A stretch of 60,331 nt of DNA from Synergistaceae bacterium (GTDB lineage Bacteria > Synergistota > Synergistia > Synergistales > Aminobacteriaceae), in the NCBI GenBank assembly GCA_009783355.1, contig WRHH01000012.1, forward strand, positions 1 through 60,331, given 5' to 3'. The first letter of the stretch is position 1. The number at the start of each line of letters is the position of its first letter. Of the stretch, positions 44,720 to 53,859 are shown piece after piece. The notes beneath the pieces are model-generated. The model ran no database searches and was not told where the DNA came from. It saw nothing but the letters and a program-made list of their open reading frames with translations. The position numbers were made by a program, and so were the translations under genes.

Positions 44720-44953
44720 ATATTCCCGTTAACTCTTACAAAACTGCATGTACCATATGAAGCAGCTTTTCTTGCCGGAAAATGCTACAAGAAATACAGA
44801 GAACGGGGCGGGCTGAAAACATCTGTGCTGCCGGATTTTTTGATAGGCGCTCACGCATCCGTCTCAAACATGAAACTGATAACACGCGATGTCTCAAGGT
44901 ACAAAACATATTTCCCCAAACTGGAATTGATAGCTCCTGTGCTCAGAGCTTAG
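44720..44953 (+). pseudogene. C-terminal fragment of a VapC-like PIN-domain toxin
   Basis: Codons HVPYEAAFLAGKCYKKYRERGG, interrupted by no stop, continue LKTSVLPDFLIGAHASVS and LITRDVSRYKTYFPKLELIAP to a TAG at 44951. This is the second half of the VapC PIN fold with the conserved D in PDFLIGAHA and RD. The N-terminal half with the first acidic residue and any start codon are missing, and no VapB is adjacent. It is the main content of the ispH-mutL gap (44590-44974); the rest of that gap is AT-rich and without feature. Confidence 0.8.
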
Positions 44954-44974
44954 AGTTCTAAGTCCTGCCGTCCA

Positions 44975-46726
44975 CTACCTTCCAAAATGTTTAGCCAACT
45001 CCGAATATTCAAGCTTAAGTACGGTCGGTCGGCCATGAGGGCATGAAAAAGGCTGCTTGCACAAGTGTAGTTTTCGCCATAATTCAAGCGCCTCACTTTG
45101 ATGAAGCCTACTGGTAAGTTTTACGGAAGACTTGCACGCGATTTCCGACCAGCGCGCCGTCAATTGTTCGTCAAGTTTTCGTTCGTTCCCGTTATCGCTC
45201 CAAACAGCAATTGTTGCCCTTAGTATCGCTAACGGAGAAGATACATTTCCTAAAGCAAACGGAATTCCCGTTACGCAAAGCCCGTTTTCATCACTGAAGC
45301 TAAACCCTACGGAACACAGTTCACTCTCAAGTTCTTGAACTTGGACGGCGATAGTCGGTTGTAAAGCTTCCGGGCTAATAAGCGTTTGGGTCTTAACTTG
45401 AGCTGATTCGACCATGATTTTTTCAAACATTATCCGTTCGTGAGCGGCATGAGGGTCCATAATTATAACGGATTCTGGCGTTTCAAAGACTAAATAGCCT
45501 GAACTCAGCTGAGAGATGAATTTTACTTCTGGTTCATTAATATTTTGCTTTACGTTTCCCTTGTCGGCTAAATCGTCTTCGTTGAAATTCCAGGATTTTT
45601 CACTGCTTTCATTAGCAGTAAAACTTTCAGTGTCAAACGACGAAGCCGCGCGGGAAAACAAATTTGGGGAGTTGATAGAAAAGTTGAGACTACTTCTGTC
45701 CTCCGGCTTTGGTTTGACTTCTGGCGCCTTTGAGTTACCATCATATTTTGGTGTATTAAAAAAAGCTATTTTTGCCGGATTTCCTGATAGGATTTCGGAA
45801 GCTTTTTTTATTGAATCGAAAACTTCGCCCGTGTATCTGAACCTTATTTCTGCCTTTGCAGGATGAACATTCACATCTATCAGAGACGGATTTAACGTTA
45901 TGAACAATGCCCAATTGCCGGAAAGCTCATTCCCGGCGTTTGAAACGGCGGCGCGTATTATGGGATCATTTACTGCGCGCCCGTTTACAAAAGCTGAAAT
46001 TTCATTTCTTCCTCTCAGTGGAAATGGTTGATACCAACATTCAAGAGATAGATTTCCTGAAGTCACATGAACTGTCAGTGATTCCGGAGAGTTCCCCCAT
46101 ATTTGTGAAAGCGCCCGTTTTCTGTTTCCGTTTCCATCGGTTGTGTAAAGAGTTTTATTCTCGTGAGACAGTCCAAAGCTGATTCCAGGCCAGGCAAGAG
46201 CGTAGTCCCGCAGAACTGAAGAACAGCGGCGTAATTCCGACAGCGAAGCTTTCAAGAATTTTTTTCTTGCCGGAATATTGCAAAACAAATCGTCGACTTG
46301 AACACGGGCGCCCTTTGGGCATGTTGTTTTTACATGCTCAATTAAGCGGCCTTCATTTACCCTTATCAATCCTCCGGCTTCGCCTTCCGGGCACGATCTT
46401 ATTTCTAATTTACTTACTGAAGCTATGCTTGCTATAGCCTCGCCCCTGTATCCTAAAGTTATGATGGAGTTCAAATCTTCAGTTGTGGATAATTTGCTTG
46501 TGGCATGTCTTTCAATCGCAAGGGGAAGATCGTCGAACGGAATTCCTCCTCCGTCGTCTTCCACTATGATTCGGGCTTTTCCTCCATCCCACAGCGACAC
46601 GCGAATGCGTTTCGCCCCCACGTCAATAGAATTCTCAACCAATTCCTTGACGACCGAACCCGGGCGCTCCACAACCTCGCCCGCCGCTATTTTAGACCAC
46701 ACATCTTCCGGTAAAAGTTTAATCAT
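44975..46726 (-). CDS. mutL: DNA mismatch repair protein MutL
   Basis: About 583 residues. The N-terminal GHKL ATPase is clear: KELVENSIDVGAKRI, VEDDGGGIPFDDL, GYRGEAIASIASVSKLE, then the transducer domain. After a variable linker the C-terminal domain carries DPHAAHERIMFE, close to the DQHA(x)2E(x)4E endonuclease motif, and CPHGRPTVLKL, so it is of the nicking MutL type found where MutH is absent. ATG 46726 is the family start (MIKLLPEDVWSKIAAGEV); the TTG at 46738 adds four residues without support. No mutS is in view. Confidence 0.95.
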   Translation of the reverse strand: MIKLLPEDVWSKIAAGEVVERPGSVVKELVENSIDVGAKRIRVSLWDGGKARIIVEDDGGGIPFDDLPLAIERHATSKLSTTEDLNSIITLGYRGEAIASIASVSKLEIRSCPEGEAGGLIRVNEGRLIEHVKTTCPKGARVQVDDLFCNIPARKKFLKASLSELRRCSSVLRDYALAWPGISFGLSHENKTLYTTDGNGNRKRALSQIWGNSPESLTVHVTSGNLSLECWYQPFPLRGRNEISAFVNGRAVNDPIIRAAVSNAGNELSGNWALFITLNPSLIDVNVHPAKAEIRFRYTGEVFDSIKKASEILSGNPAKIAFFNTPKYDGNSKAPEVKPKPEDRSSLNFSINSPNLFSRAASSFDTESFTANESSEKSWNFNEDDLADKGNVKQNINEPEVKFISQLSSGYLVFETPESVIIMDPHAAHERIMFEKIMVESAQVKTQTLISPEALQPTIAVQVQELESELCSVGFSFSDENGLCVTGIPFALGNVSSPLAILRATIAVWSDNGNERKLDEQLTARWSEIACKSSVKLTSRLHQSEALELWRKLHLCKQPFSCPHGRPTVLKLEYSELAKHFGR

Positions 46727-46777
46727 CGTTATAAACAACTTTCATTGAATAAATTTGAACTAATTTTTAAAAAACTC

Positions 46778-46805
46778 TTGATATAGTATTAGAACATTTT
46801 ACTAT
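46778..46805 (+). promoter_or_regulatory. predicted promoter of pnp
   Basis: TTGATA (46778-46783), 16-base spacer, TACTAT (46800-46805), about 65 bases before the pnp start, in the divergent mutL/pnp gap. Confidence 0.5.
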
Positions 46806-46870
46806 GAGTCAAGGCATAAATATGTTATTCTTATGAAATATCGAGATGAAAAAATAAGGAGAGGAAATGT

Positions 46871-49147
46871 TTGATTTTTGAAGAAAAGGTAATTTCTGTA
46901 TTGATTGGAGAGAAGCCACTTGTTTTTCGCACTGGTAAAGTTGCTAAACAAGCAAACGGCGCAGTTGTTGCGAGCCATGGAGATACGACAGTACTGACTA
47001 CCGCATGTATGTCGGACAGTATACGCACGGGGATAGATTTTTTTCCGCTTGTGGTAGATTTTGAGGAACGGTATTATTCTGCGGGTAAAATTCCCGGCGG
47101 GTTTATAAAACGCGAAGGGCGCCCTTCGGACACAGCTATCTTAAGCGGGCGTATGACTGACCGTTCAATCCGTTCGTTATTTGATGAAACGATGAGGAAT
47201 GAAGTACAAGTTGTTACTGTAGTGCTTTCGGTTGATCAGGTATATCCTCCGAGCGTTCTTGCTATAAATGCTGCTTCAATGGCGCTTACTCTGTCCGATA
47301 TACCTTGGGGAGGCCCGGTTGGAGCTGTCAGAATAGGATACATTGATGGAGCGCTTGTAGTTAATCCAACTGAGGAGCAAATTGCAACGTCGGAACTGGA
47401 TTTACTTGTCGCGGGGCATGATGATGGAATAACCATGGTCGAGTGCGGGGCAAAGGAACTGCCGGAATCGATTTTGATTGACGCGATGGATCTAGCGTTG
47501 GCAGAAATACGCAAAATAACATCGGTACAGCGTGAACTAAGGGAACAAATCGGTAAAACCAAGCGATTAATAACTCCTCCTGTTGTATGCCCGGAAATTA
47601 ATGATTGGATTGAGAACTCTCTAAACGATGAAATACGAACAGCAATCCTTATTCACGAAAAAGGAGAACGACACTCAAGAATTGAAGATATAAAAGCAAA
47701 AGCGCATGAACACTTTGCCGAAACTCATGAGGAGTGGAAAGACTACATAAATGATGTAGTAGAAGAACAGGTAAAGAAAATAATGCGATTTACGGTTGTT
47801 AATGAAGGAATTCGCGCGGACGGGAGGGCTATGGATGAACTGAGACCCATTACTTGCGAAATTGGAGTTCTGCCTCGTGTTCATGGCTCAGCTTTATTTA
47901 CCAGAGGAGAAACGCAAGCTTTGGCTGTGACTACTTTAGGAATGATGGGAGAGGACGACCAGGTTCTTGACGGCCTTAAACAAGACGAACCTTCTAAGCG
48001 GTTTATACTTCACTATAACTTTCCTCCTTTTTCAGTCGGAGAAACGCGCCCGATGCGCGGGCCGGGCCGCCGAGAGGTAGGGCATGGCGCACTTGCTGAA
48101 CGCGCCCTGCGAGCGGTTGTTCCTGACGAAGCAGATTTCCCCTACGTTATGAGGGTCGTCTCCGATATTTTAGAATCAAACGGTTCCAGCTCCCAAGCGT
48201 CTGTATGCGGCGGAAGCCTGTCGCTTATGCAGGCCGGCGTTCCGATAAAGAGGCATGTTGCCGGAGTAGCGATGGGTTTGATTAAGGAAGGCGAAAGCGT
48301 CCAAATATTAACGGACATACAAGGACTTGAAGATCATTATGGCGATATGGACTTCAAAGTTGCAGGCTCCCGCGTCGGAGTAACCGCGCTGCAAATGGAT
48401 AATAAGGCCGGAGGAATAACGCGTGAAATTCTGGAACGCGCCCTTGAACAGGCCAAGGCGGGCAGAATTCAAATACTTGAGAATATGGAATCAGTTATTC
48501 CAGCCCCCAACCAACTTTCACCGGATGCGCCGCGTATATCTCAAATGATTATAAATACTGAAAAAATACGCGATGTTATAGGCCCCGGAGGTAAAACAAT
48601 AAGGGGAATAACCCAAAAAACCGGCGTGAAAATCAATGTAGAAGATTCAGGTGAAGTTTGCATTGCGGGAGCTACTCAGGAAAAAGTCGATGAGGCGATT
48701 GCGATAATACGCGGGCTGACAAAGGACTTGGAAGCCGGAGAGATGTATTGGGGAACAGTAACACGTTTATTGGCATTCGGAGCTTTTGTTGAATGTCTGC
48801 CGGGCAAGGAAGGATTATTACACATAAGTGAAGTAAGCACATTACGTATTCCGAAAATTGAAGATGCTTTCAGCGTGGGGGATAAAGCTCTTGTTATAGT
48901 CAAAGAGATTGATGATATGGGCAGAGTTAACCTCACTCGAAGGCGCATATTGGACGATGAGCAGAGGATTATTAAAGAAGGACTCGCGTCAGCAATTCAG
49001 TCGGAAAACGAGAGAGAAGAGAAAATAAAAAAAATAGGCAATGAAGCGCGTTCAGTTTCACCGGAAAGGCGCGAAAAAGAAGGCGGCAGAGATAGGGATC
49101 GTAGTAGTAGACCACATAGCGGCGGATTCAAAAGAGGCAGAGAATGA
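46871..49147 (+). CDS. pnp: polyribonucleotide nucleotidyltransferase (PNPase)
   Basis: 758 residues. Two RNase PH cores (about 1-215 and 315-545, the second with FTRGETQAL and the GxGxREVGHGALAERAL block), a KH domain (VIGPGGKTIRGITQKTGVKI near 570-590), an S1 domain (GTVTRLLAFGAFVECLPGKE) and a basic RD-rich tail. It degrades RNA phosphorolytically, 3' to 5'. I accept TTG 46871 as start: it has AGGAGAGG 6 bases upstream, and the ATG at that place is out of frame. Confidence 0.96.
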   Translation: MIFEEKVISVLIGEKPLVFRTGKVAKQANGAVVASHGDTTVLTTACMSDSIRTGIDFFPLVVDFEERYYSAGKIPGGFIKREGRPSDTAILSGRMTDRSIRSLFDETMRNEVQVVTVVLSVDQVYPPSVLAINAASMALTLSDIPWGGPVGAVRIGYIDGALVVNPTEEQIATSELDLLVAGHDDGITMVECGAKELPESILIDAMDLALAEIRKITSVQRELREQIGKTKRLITPPVVCPEINDWIENSLNDEIRTAILIHEKGERHSRIEDIKAKAHEHFAETHEEWKDYINDVVEEQVKKIMRFTVVNEGIRADGRAMDELRPITCEIGVLPRVHGSALFTRGETQALAVTTLGMMGEDDQVLDGLKQDEPSKRFILHYNFPPFSVGETRPMRGPGRREVGHGALAERALRAVVPDEADFPYVMRVVSDILESNGSSSQASVCGGSLSLMQAGVPIKRHVAGVAMGLIKEGESVQILTDIQGLEDHYGDMDFKVAGSRVGVTALQMDNKAGGITREILERALEQAKAGRIQILENMESVIPAPNQLSPDAPRISQMIINTEKIRDVIGPGGKTIRGITQKTGVKINVEDSGEVCIAGATQEKVDEAIAIIRGLTKDLEAGEMYWGTVTRLLAFGAFVECLPGKEGLLHISEVSTLRIPKIEDAFSVGDKALVIVKEIDDMGRVNLTRRRILDDEQRIIKEGLASAIQSENEREEKIKKIGNEARSVSPERREKEGGRDRDRSSRPHSGGFKRGRE

Positions 49148-49201
49148 TATAGAGGCGGTATCCGGTAAGCACGGTCATTGATTCAAGGAGCAGTGGTGTT
49201 T

Positions 49202-49648
49202 GTGTCAAATATTAATGTTAAAATTTCAAGAGATGAAAAAGCAAAAGAATTCCCTCTTCCAAGTTATGAAACCATTGGAGCTGCGGGAGTTGATTTAAGA
49301 GCTTCAGAAAAAGTTCTTATTTTGCCTGGGCAAAGAGTTGCGGTCGCAACTGGATTAAGAATTGAAATTCCTGAAGGTTTTGAAGCGCAAGTGAGACCAC
49401 GTAGCGGGATTGCGATTAAAAATGGGGTCACGCTGTTAAATTCCCCCGGGACAATAGACAGCGACTATCGCGGGGAAATAAAGGCAATTATTATTAATCA
49501 TGGGCAAGACCCGTTTACAATTGAAGAAGGGGATAGAATTGCACAGCTTGTATTTGCTCCGGTTGTTCGAGTATCTTGGTTAGAGGACAAAGAGTTGGGC
49601 GCCACTGAACGCGGTGAAGGTGGATTCGGAAGCAGCGGCAAAAAGTGA
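49202..49648 (+). CDS. dut: dUTP diphosphatase
   Basis: About 148 residues. The five dUTPase motifs are visible: AAGVDLRA, RPRSGIAIKNG, GTIDSDYRGEIKA, GDRIAQLVFAPV and RGEGGFGSSGK. It hydrolyses dUTP to dUMP and keeps uracil out of DNA. The start is uncertain: GTG at 49193, 49196 and 49202 are all in frame behind one GGAG; I take 49202 from spacing (11 bases) but 49196 is nearly as good. It follows pnp at short distance. Confidence 0.93.
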   Translation: MSNINVKISRDEKAKEFPLPSYETIGAAGVDLRASEKVLILPGQRVAVATGLRIEIPEGFEAQVRPRSGIAIKNGVTLLNSPGTIDSDYRGEIKAIIINHGQDPFTIEEGDRIAQLVFAPVVRVSWLEDKELGATERGEGGFGSSGKK

Positions 49649-49666
49649 ACAAAGAGGAGATTTAGC

Positions 49667-50266
49667 ATGGAAATGATGACCGCAGAACAGGCAGCAGATG
49701 CGGCAAAGGGGTTGACTTTTGAAAAAGTCTGGGTAGCGCTGATGGAAAGTCGTCAGCAGATGATAGAGTCTCAACAGAGGATAGATGAATCCCAGCAGAG
49801 AATTGAAAAGAACATAACCGACCTATCCAAAAATATCGGAGGGCTTGGTAACTCTCTTGGACGTCTTACAGAAGCCATGTTTTCGACGGAATTGTGGAAA
49901 AAATTCAACGAATTAGGATTCCCGTTTACTAAACAGGGATATCATATGAAGTTCAGCGAGAATGAACAGCTTCTCGCTGAGGCGGATTTTTTCCTTGAAA
50001 ATGGCGAATACGCGATGCCTGTGGAAATAAAGACAGACTTGTCCGTCAATGATGTCGACGAACATTTAGAGCGGATAACGAAAATTCGCCAGTATATGGA
50101 CATGCATGGCGACAATCGAAAACTTGTGGGAACTGTTGCGGGGGGGATAGTTTCTGAAAATGTACTAAAGTACGCACAGAGAAAAGGGCTTTTCGTTCTT
50201 ATGCAGACTGGCGACTCCGTTGCGGTTGCCGATATACCTCAAGGCTTCAAAGCACGTGAGTGGTAA
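49667..50266 (+). CDS. DUF3782-like protein with predicted PD-(D/E)XK nuclease fold
   Basis: 199 residues. The N-terminal third is a coiled coil with the repeated pattern SQQRIDESQQRIEK; the C-terminal two thirds have GRLTEAMF, AEADFFLENGEYAMPVEIKTDLS (acidic D, then E-x-K) and a downstream helix with IRQYMDMHGDNRKL, the layout of PD-(D/E)XK nuclease-like families often tagged DUF3782. Function unknown. It lies between dut and thrS with an AGAGGAG site, possibly cotranscribed with dut. Confidence 0.65.
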   Translation: MEMMTAEQAADAAKGLTFEKVWVALMESRQQMIESQQRIDESQQRIEKNITDLSKNIGGLGNSLGRLTEAMFSTELWKKFNELGFPFTKQGYHMKFSENEQLLAEADFFLENGEYAMPVEIKTDLSVNDVDEHLERITKIRQYMDMHGDNRKLVGTVAGGIVSENVLKYAQRKGLFVLMQTGDSVAVADIPQGFKAREW

Positions 50267-50313
50267 GCAGCCTGCTGACCATATCGTAACCATTCAAGGG
50301 GGATTGCAATAAA

Positions 50314-52230
50314 ATGTTCGTTTATAACAGCGATAATGTAAGTATAGAAATTGAATCGGGAAGCTATGGTGACATCATCAAGCAGCTTGGAAAATTAAAA
50401 ATCGCAATTGCAGCGGACGTAGAGGGAGAATACTTTGATTTATCGGCGCCCTTAAGCAAAGACGGAAAAATAACAGCAATTACAGCCTCGTCTGAAATTG
50501 GGCTGGAAATAGTCAGGCATTCCGCTGCGCACCTTATGGCTCAAGCAATCGAGAATATTTGGAGCGGGGCAAAATTTGGAATAGGCCCTTGTATAAAAGA
50601 CGGGTTTTATTATGACGTCGAGATGCCGCTTGGAGTCGTATTGAACGACGAGGATTTGCCAAGGATTGAAGCTGAAATGAAGCGCCTTTCCAAAGAATCA
50701 ATCCCGGTAACTCGTAAAGAGTTATCATATGAAGACGCAATTATATTTTTTGAGGGTAGGAAGGATCCATATAAAGTCGAGCTTATAAACGAAATCCGTT
50801 CAGTATCAAGCGACAAAGACGGCAAGGTGACTTTGTATTTCCAGGGAAATTACGTTGATCTTTGCCGGGGGCCCCATATCCCTGACACTTCATGGATAAA
50901 ACACTTTAAATTACTCTCGGTAGCAGGCGCCTATTGGCGGGGGAAGTCGGAGAATATCATGCTTACGCGAGTGTATGGAACTGCTTTTGCTGATTCGGAG
51001 TCGCTTGCTCTGCACATAAAAAGGTTAGAGGAAGCTCGCGCGCGCGATCACAGAAAACTGGGCAGGGATCTTGATCTCTTTAGCCTTAGCGAGGAAGCGC
51101 CAGGGTTTCCGTTCTTTCACCCTAAAGGTATGATGATATTGAACAAGCTTACGGATTTCTGGAGGCGGGAACATCGCAAAAGAGGCTACACTGAAATACG
51201 AACCCCGTTGATACTTGACAGAGCCCTCTGGATGCGCTCAGGACATTGGGATCATTATAAGGACAATATGTATTTTACAGAGATTGATGAACGTCCTTTC
51301 GCTGTAAAACCTATGAACTGTCCGGGAGGAATAATTGTATATAAATCCCGTATGAGAAGTTATAGAGATTTACCGTTACGGATGGCGGAACTTGGAATCG
51401 TCCACAGACACGAGCTTTCTGGAGTCCTTCACGGTCTAATGCGCGTCAGGTGCTTTACTCAGGATGACGCGCATCTTTATTGCCGGCCTGAACAGATAAA
51501 GGAAGAGGTCATTGGAATAATGAACCTCTGCGAGTATATATATAAAACTGTTTTCGGCTTTAATTACCACGTAGAACTTTCAACTTGCCCTGAGAATCAC
51601 ATGGGAACAGCGAAACAATGGGAAATCGCGGAAAATTCGCTAAAGGAAGCGCTTGAAGCTGCAGGAGCTAAGTACAAATTAAACCCTGGAGACGGAGCGT
51701 TTTATGGCCCCAAAATTGATTTTCATCTTGAAGATTGTATCGGACGCACTTGGCAGTGCGGCACCATACAGCTGGATTTTCAGATGCCGGAACGCTTTGA
51801 CCTGCATTACATTTCTCATGACGGAAAAGAACATCGTCCTGTAATGTTGCATCGCACTGTACTAGGTAGCCTTGAGCGGTTTTTAGGAATTTTAATAGAA
51901 AATTTTGCAGGGGCTTTCCCATTCTGGATTGCTCCCGTTCAGGCAAAAATTCTTACTATATCCGATGAATATATTAAATGGGCAAGAGATGTAGAGACTA
52001 TTCTTAAAGGGTGGGGAATAAACGCGGAAGCTGACTTACGGGCAGAAAAACTTGGGAAGAAAATTCGTGACGCGCAGGTCGAGAAAATTCCATATATGCT
52101 TATTGTTGGAGAAAAAGAAACCGAAACTAGAACTATATCAGTTAGGGAACGCTCTGCCGGGGATATTGGCAGTATGACAATGGACAAATTGCGAGAGCTT
52201 TTTGAAGAGGTGTTTGACCCTACGAAATAG
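50314..52230 (+). CDS. thrS: threonine--tRNA ligase
   Basis: 638 residues, full class II enzyme. An N-terminal TGS-like domain, the editing domain (RHSAAHLMAQAIENIW, FYYDVEMP, CRGPHIPDT), the catalytic core with motif 1 region FWRREHRKRGYTEIRTPLIL, KPMNCPGG (zinc-ligand Cys), VHRHELSGVLHGLMRVRCFTQDDAH and HRPVMLHRTVLGSLERF, and the anticodon-binding domain at the end. GGGGGAT site before ATG. No T-box-like leader was recognised in the short upstream gap. Confidence 0.97.
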   Translation: MFVYNSDNVSIEIESGSYGDIIKQLGKLKIAIAADVEGEYFDLSAPLSKDGKITAITASSEIGLEIVRHSAAHLMAQAIENIWSGAKFGIGPCIKDGFYYDVEMPLGVVLNDEDLPRIEAEMKRLSKESIPVTRKELSYEDAIIFFEGRKDPYKVELINEIRSVSSDKDGKVTLYFQGNYVDLCRGPHIPDTSWIKHFKLLSVAGAYWRGKSENIMLTRVYGTAFADSESLALHIKRLEEARARDHRKLGRDLDLFSLSEEAPGFPFFHPKGMMILNKLTDFWRREHRKRGYTEIRTPLILDRALWMRSGHWDHYKDNMYFTEIDERPFAVKPMNCPGGIIVYKSRMRSYRDLPLRMAELGIVHRHELSGVLHGLMRVRCFTQDDAHLYCRPEQIKEEVIGIMNLCEYIYKTVFGFNYHVELSTCPENHMGTAKQWEIAENSLKEALEAAGAKYKLNPGDGAFYGPKIDFHLEDCIGRTWQCGTIQLDFQMPERFDLHYISHDGKEHRPVMLHRTVLGSLERFLGILIENFAGAFPFWIAPVQAKILTISDEYIKWARDVETILKGWGINAEADLRAEKLGKKIRDAQVEKIPYMLIVGEKETETRTISVRERSAGDIGSMTMDKLRELFEEVFDPTK

Positions 52231-52373
52231 TTATAAATTGATCCCTACTTTACTTCATTATATTAAATAAGCTTATTGCATAATTGAAAGGCTTTATAAA
52301 TGAAAAAATATGGGTTAAGAAAATTATGTGGTTTCGCGATTGTTTTTTTTAATAATCAGAATGGAGTATTGAT

Positions 52374-53774
52374 ATGATGCTTGTTTTAAGCGGCGTCATT
52401 TTTGCATTATTGTCCATAGCTTTTGGAACTGCGCTTTTAATTCAGACAAACAGCAAGATGTCCATGTGGAAAATGGCGTATATTGATCCGTTGACCGAGA
52501 TTGGCAACCTCAATAAATTTAAGATGGACGCTGAACGTTTGATTAGGAATAACCCCTATACTTCATATATTATTGAGAAACTTAATATTGACAGGTTTAT
52601 GAACATAAATGAAACGTATGGAATTGACGAGGGGGATTTAGTTTTAAAGGATTTAGCTAAATCAATAGAATTTGTTGTAGACAAAAAGAAAGATACTTTT
52701 GCAAGAGTTGGGCTGGACGAATTTGCAATACTAAGAAGCTATAATTCAAAAAGCCAATTAGAAAAGGCCCTTATATTATTAGAGAATAAATTCTCTGAAA
52801 TTCACGAGGGTATAAATTCACCAATGATTAGGTTTCCAATAGGGAGATACGTGATTGAGCGCGGAGAATCCGACATTACAAAGATAATTGAAAAGGTAGA
52901 ATACGCTCATCAAATTGCAAAGAAGCAAAAAGGGATTATGCTTTGCCTTTATGATGATGAAATGAAAAACACTGCGTTGTATTCGAGAGAAATTGAATTA
53001 AAAATGGAAGATGCCCTAATAGAAGGTAAATTTTTAGTATATTTACAGCCCAAATTCTTTTTAAGCGATAATTCAATAATCGGGGCTGAAGCGCTTGCGC
53101 GTTGGCAATATGAAGGAAACAATTTAATTTACCCAAACAGTTTTGTACCGTTATTTGAACAAAATGGATTCATTTTGAAGCTTGATTTTTACGTGGTTGA
53201 GAAGGTTTGTGAAGTAATAAAGTTTTGTATTGACGAAGAAATTAAGCCAGTGACAATATCTATAAATTTTTCTCGTTTACACCTTCAAAACCATATTTCA
53301 TTTATTCGTGAATTATGTAAGATAGTTGACAAGCATAATGTTCCGAGAGAGTATATAGAAATTGAGTTTACGGAATCAGCTATTTTCGATAATGCGGAAG
53401 TTTTTGCAGATGTTTTCATTTGTCTGAATAATGCGGGCTTCTCTACTTCATTGGATGATTTCGGAACCGGGTATTCTTCATTAGGTATGTTAAAAGATAT
53501 TACGGTAGATGTTATTAAAATGGATAATCGTTTTTTTAGTGAATCAAATGATCCTCTAAGATCTGAAATAGTAATATCGCATATTATGCTTATGGCAAAG
53601 AATTTAGATATCAGTACGGTTGCTGAAGGAGTAGAAACAGAGGAGCAAGTTAAAATGCTAAAAAAAGTTGGCTGTGATATCGTTCAAGGATATTACTACA
53701 GCAAACCTCTAAATATTCCGGATTTCACCCAGTTGCTTGTATCTCGTTTAAAAAATTATTTAAAGAGTGGATAA
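52374..53774 (+). CDS. GGDEF-EAL protein, probable c-di-GMP phosphodiesterase
   Basis: 466 residues. One N-terminal membrane helix, a GGDEF domain (about 40-195) and an EAL domain (about 205-460). The GGDEF signature reads GLDEF (RVGLDEFAIL), so cyclase activity is doubtful. The EAL domain keeps EALARW, the Glu of EIEFTESAI, DDFGTGYSSL, the Lys of VIKMD and AEGVETEEQV, so phosphodiesterase activity is likely. GGAG lies 7 bases before ATG 52374. A short open stretch before it (from ATG 52301: MKKYGLRKLCGFAIVFF) ends at the stop just before this start and is probably not expressed. Confidence 0.88.
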   Translation: MMLVLSGVIFALLSIAFGTALLIQTNSKMSMWKMAYIDPLTEIGNLNKFKMDAERLIRNNPYTSYIIEKLNIDRFMNINETYGIDEGDLVLKDLAKSIEFVVDKKKDTFARVGLDEFAILRSYNSKSQLEKALILLENKFSEIHEGINSPMIRFPIGRYVIERGESDITKIIEKVEYAHQIAKKQKGIMLCLYDDEMKNTALYSREIELKMEDALIEGKFLVYLQPKFFLSDNSIIGAEALARWQYEGNNLIYPNSFVPLFEQNGFILKLDFYVVEKVCEVIKFCIDEEIKPVTISINFSRLHLQNHISFIRELCKIVDKHNVPREYIEIEFTESAIFDNAEVFADVFICLNNAGFSTSLDDFGTGYSSLGMLKDITVDVIKMDNRFFSESNDPLRSEIVISHIMLMAKNLDISTVAEGVETEEQVKMLKKVGCDIVQGYYYSKPLNIPDFTQLLVSRLKNYLKSG

Positions 53775-53859
53775 TCAAGTTTATATGCAAAGAATTTTGT
53801 ATTATTTGAATGAGTTACGTAGCGTGTACCGCTCGAATTGAAAAATGGAAGGTGTATTG

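Noticed and set aside
52301-52373. Short frame MKKYGLRKLCGFAIVFF... before the GGDEF-EAL gene, as a lost N-terminus split at an eight-T run
   Set aside because: Neither frame shift at the T-run joins it to the downstream frame without a stop, and the downstream ATG has its own good GGAG site and membrane helix.
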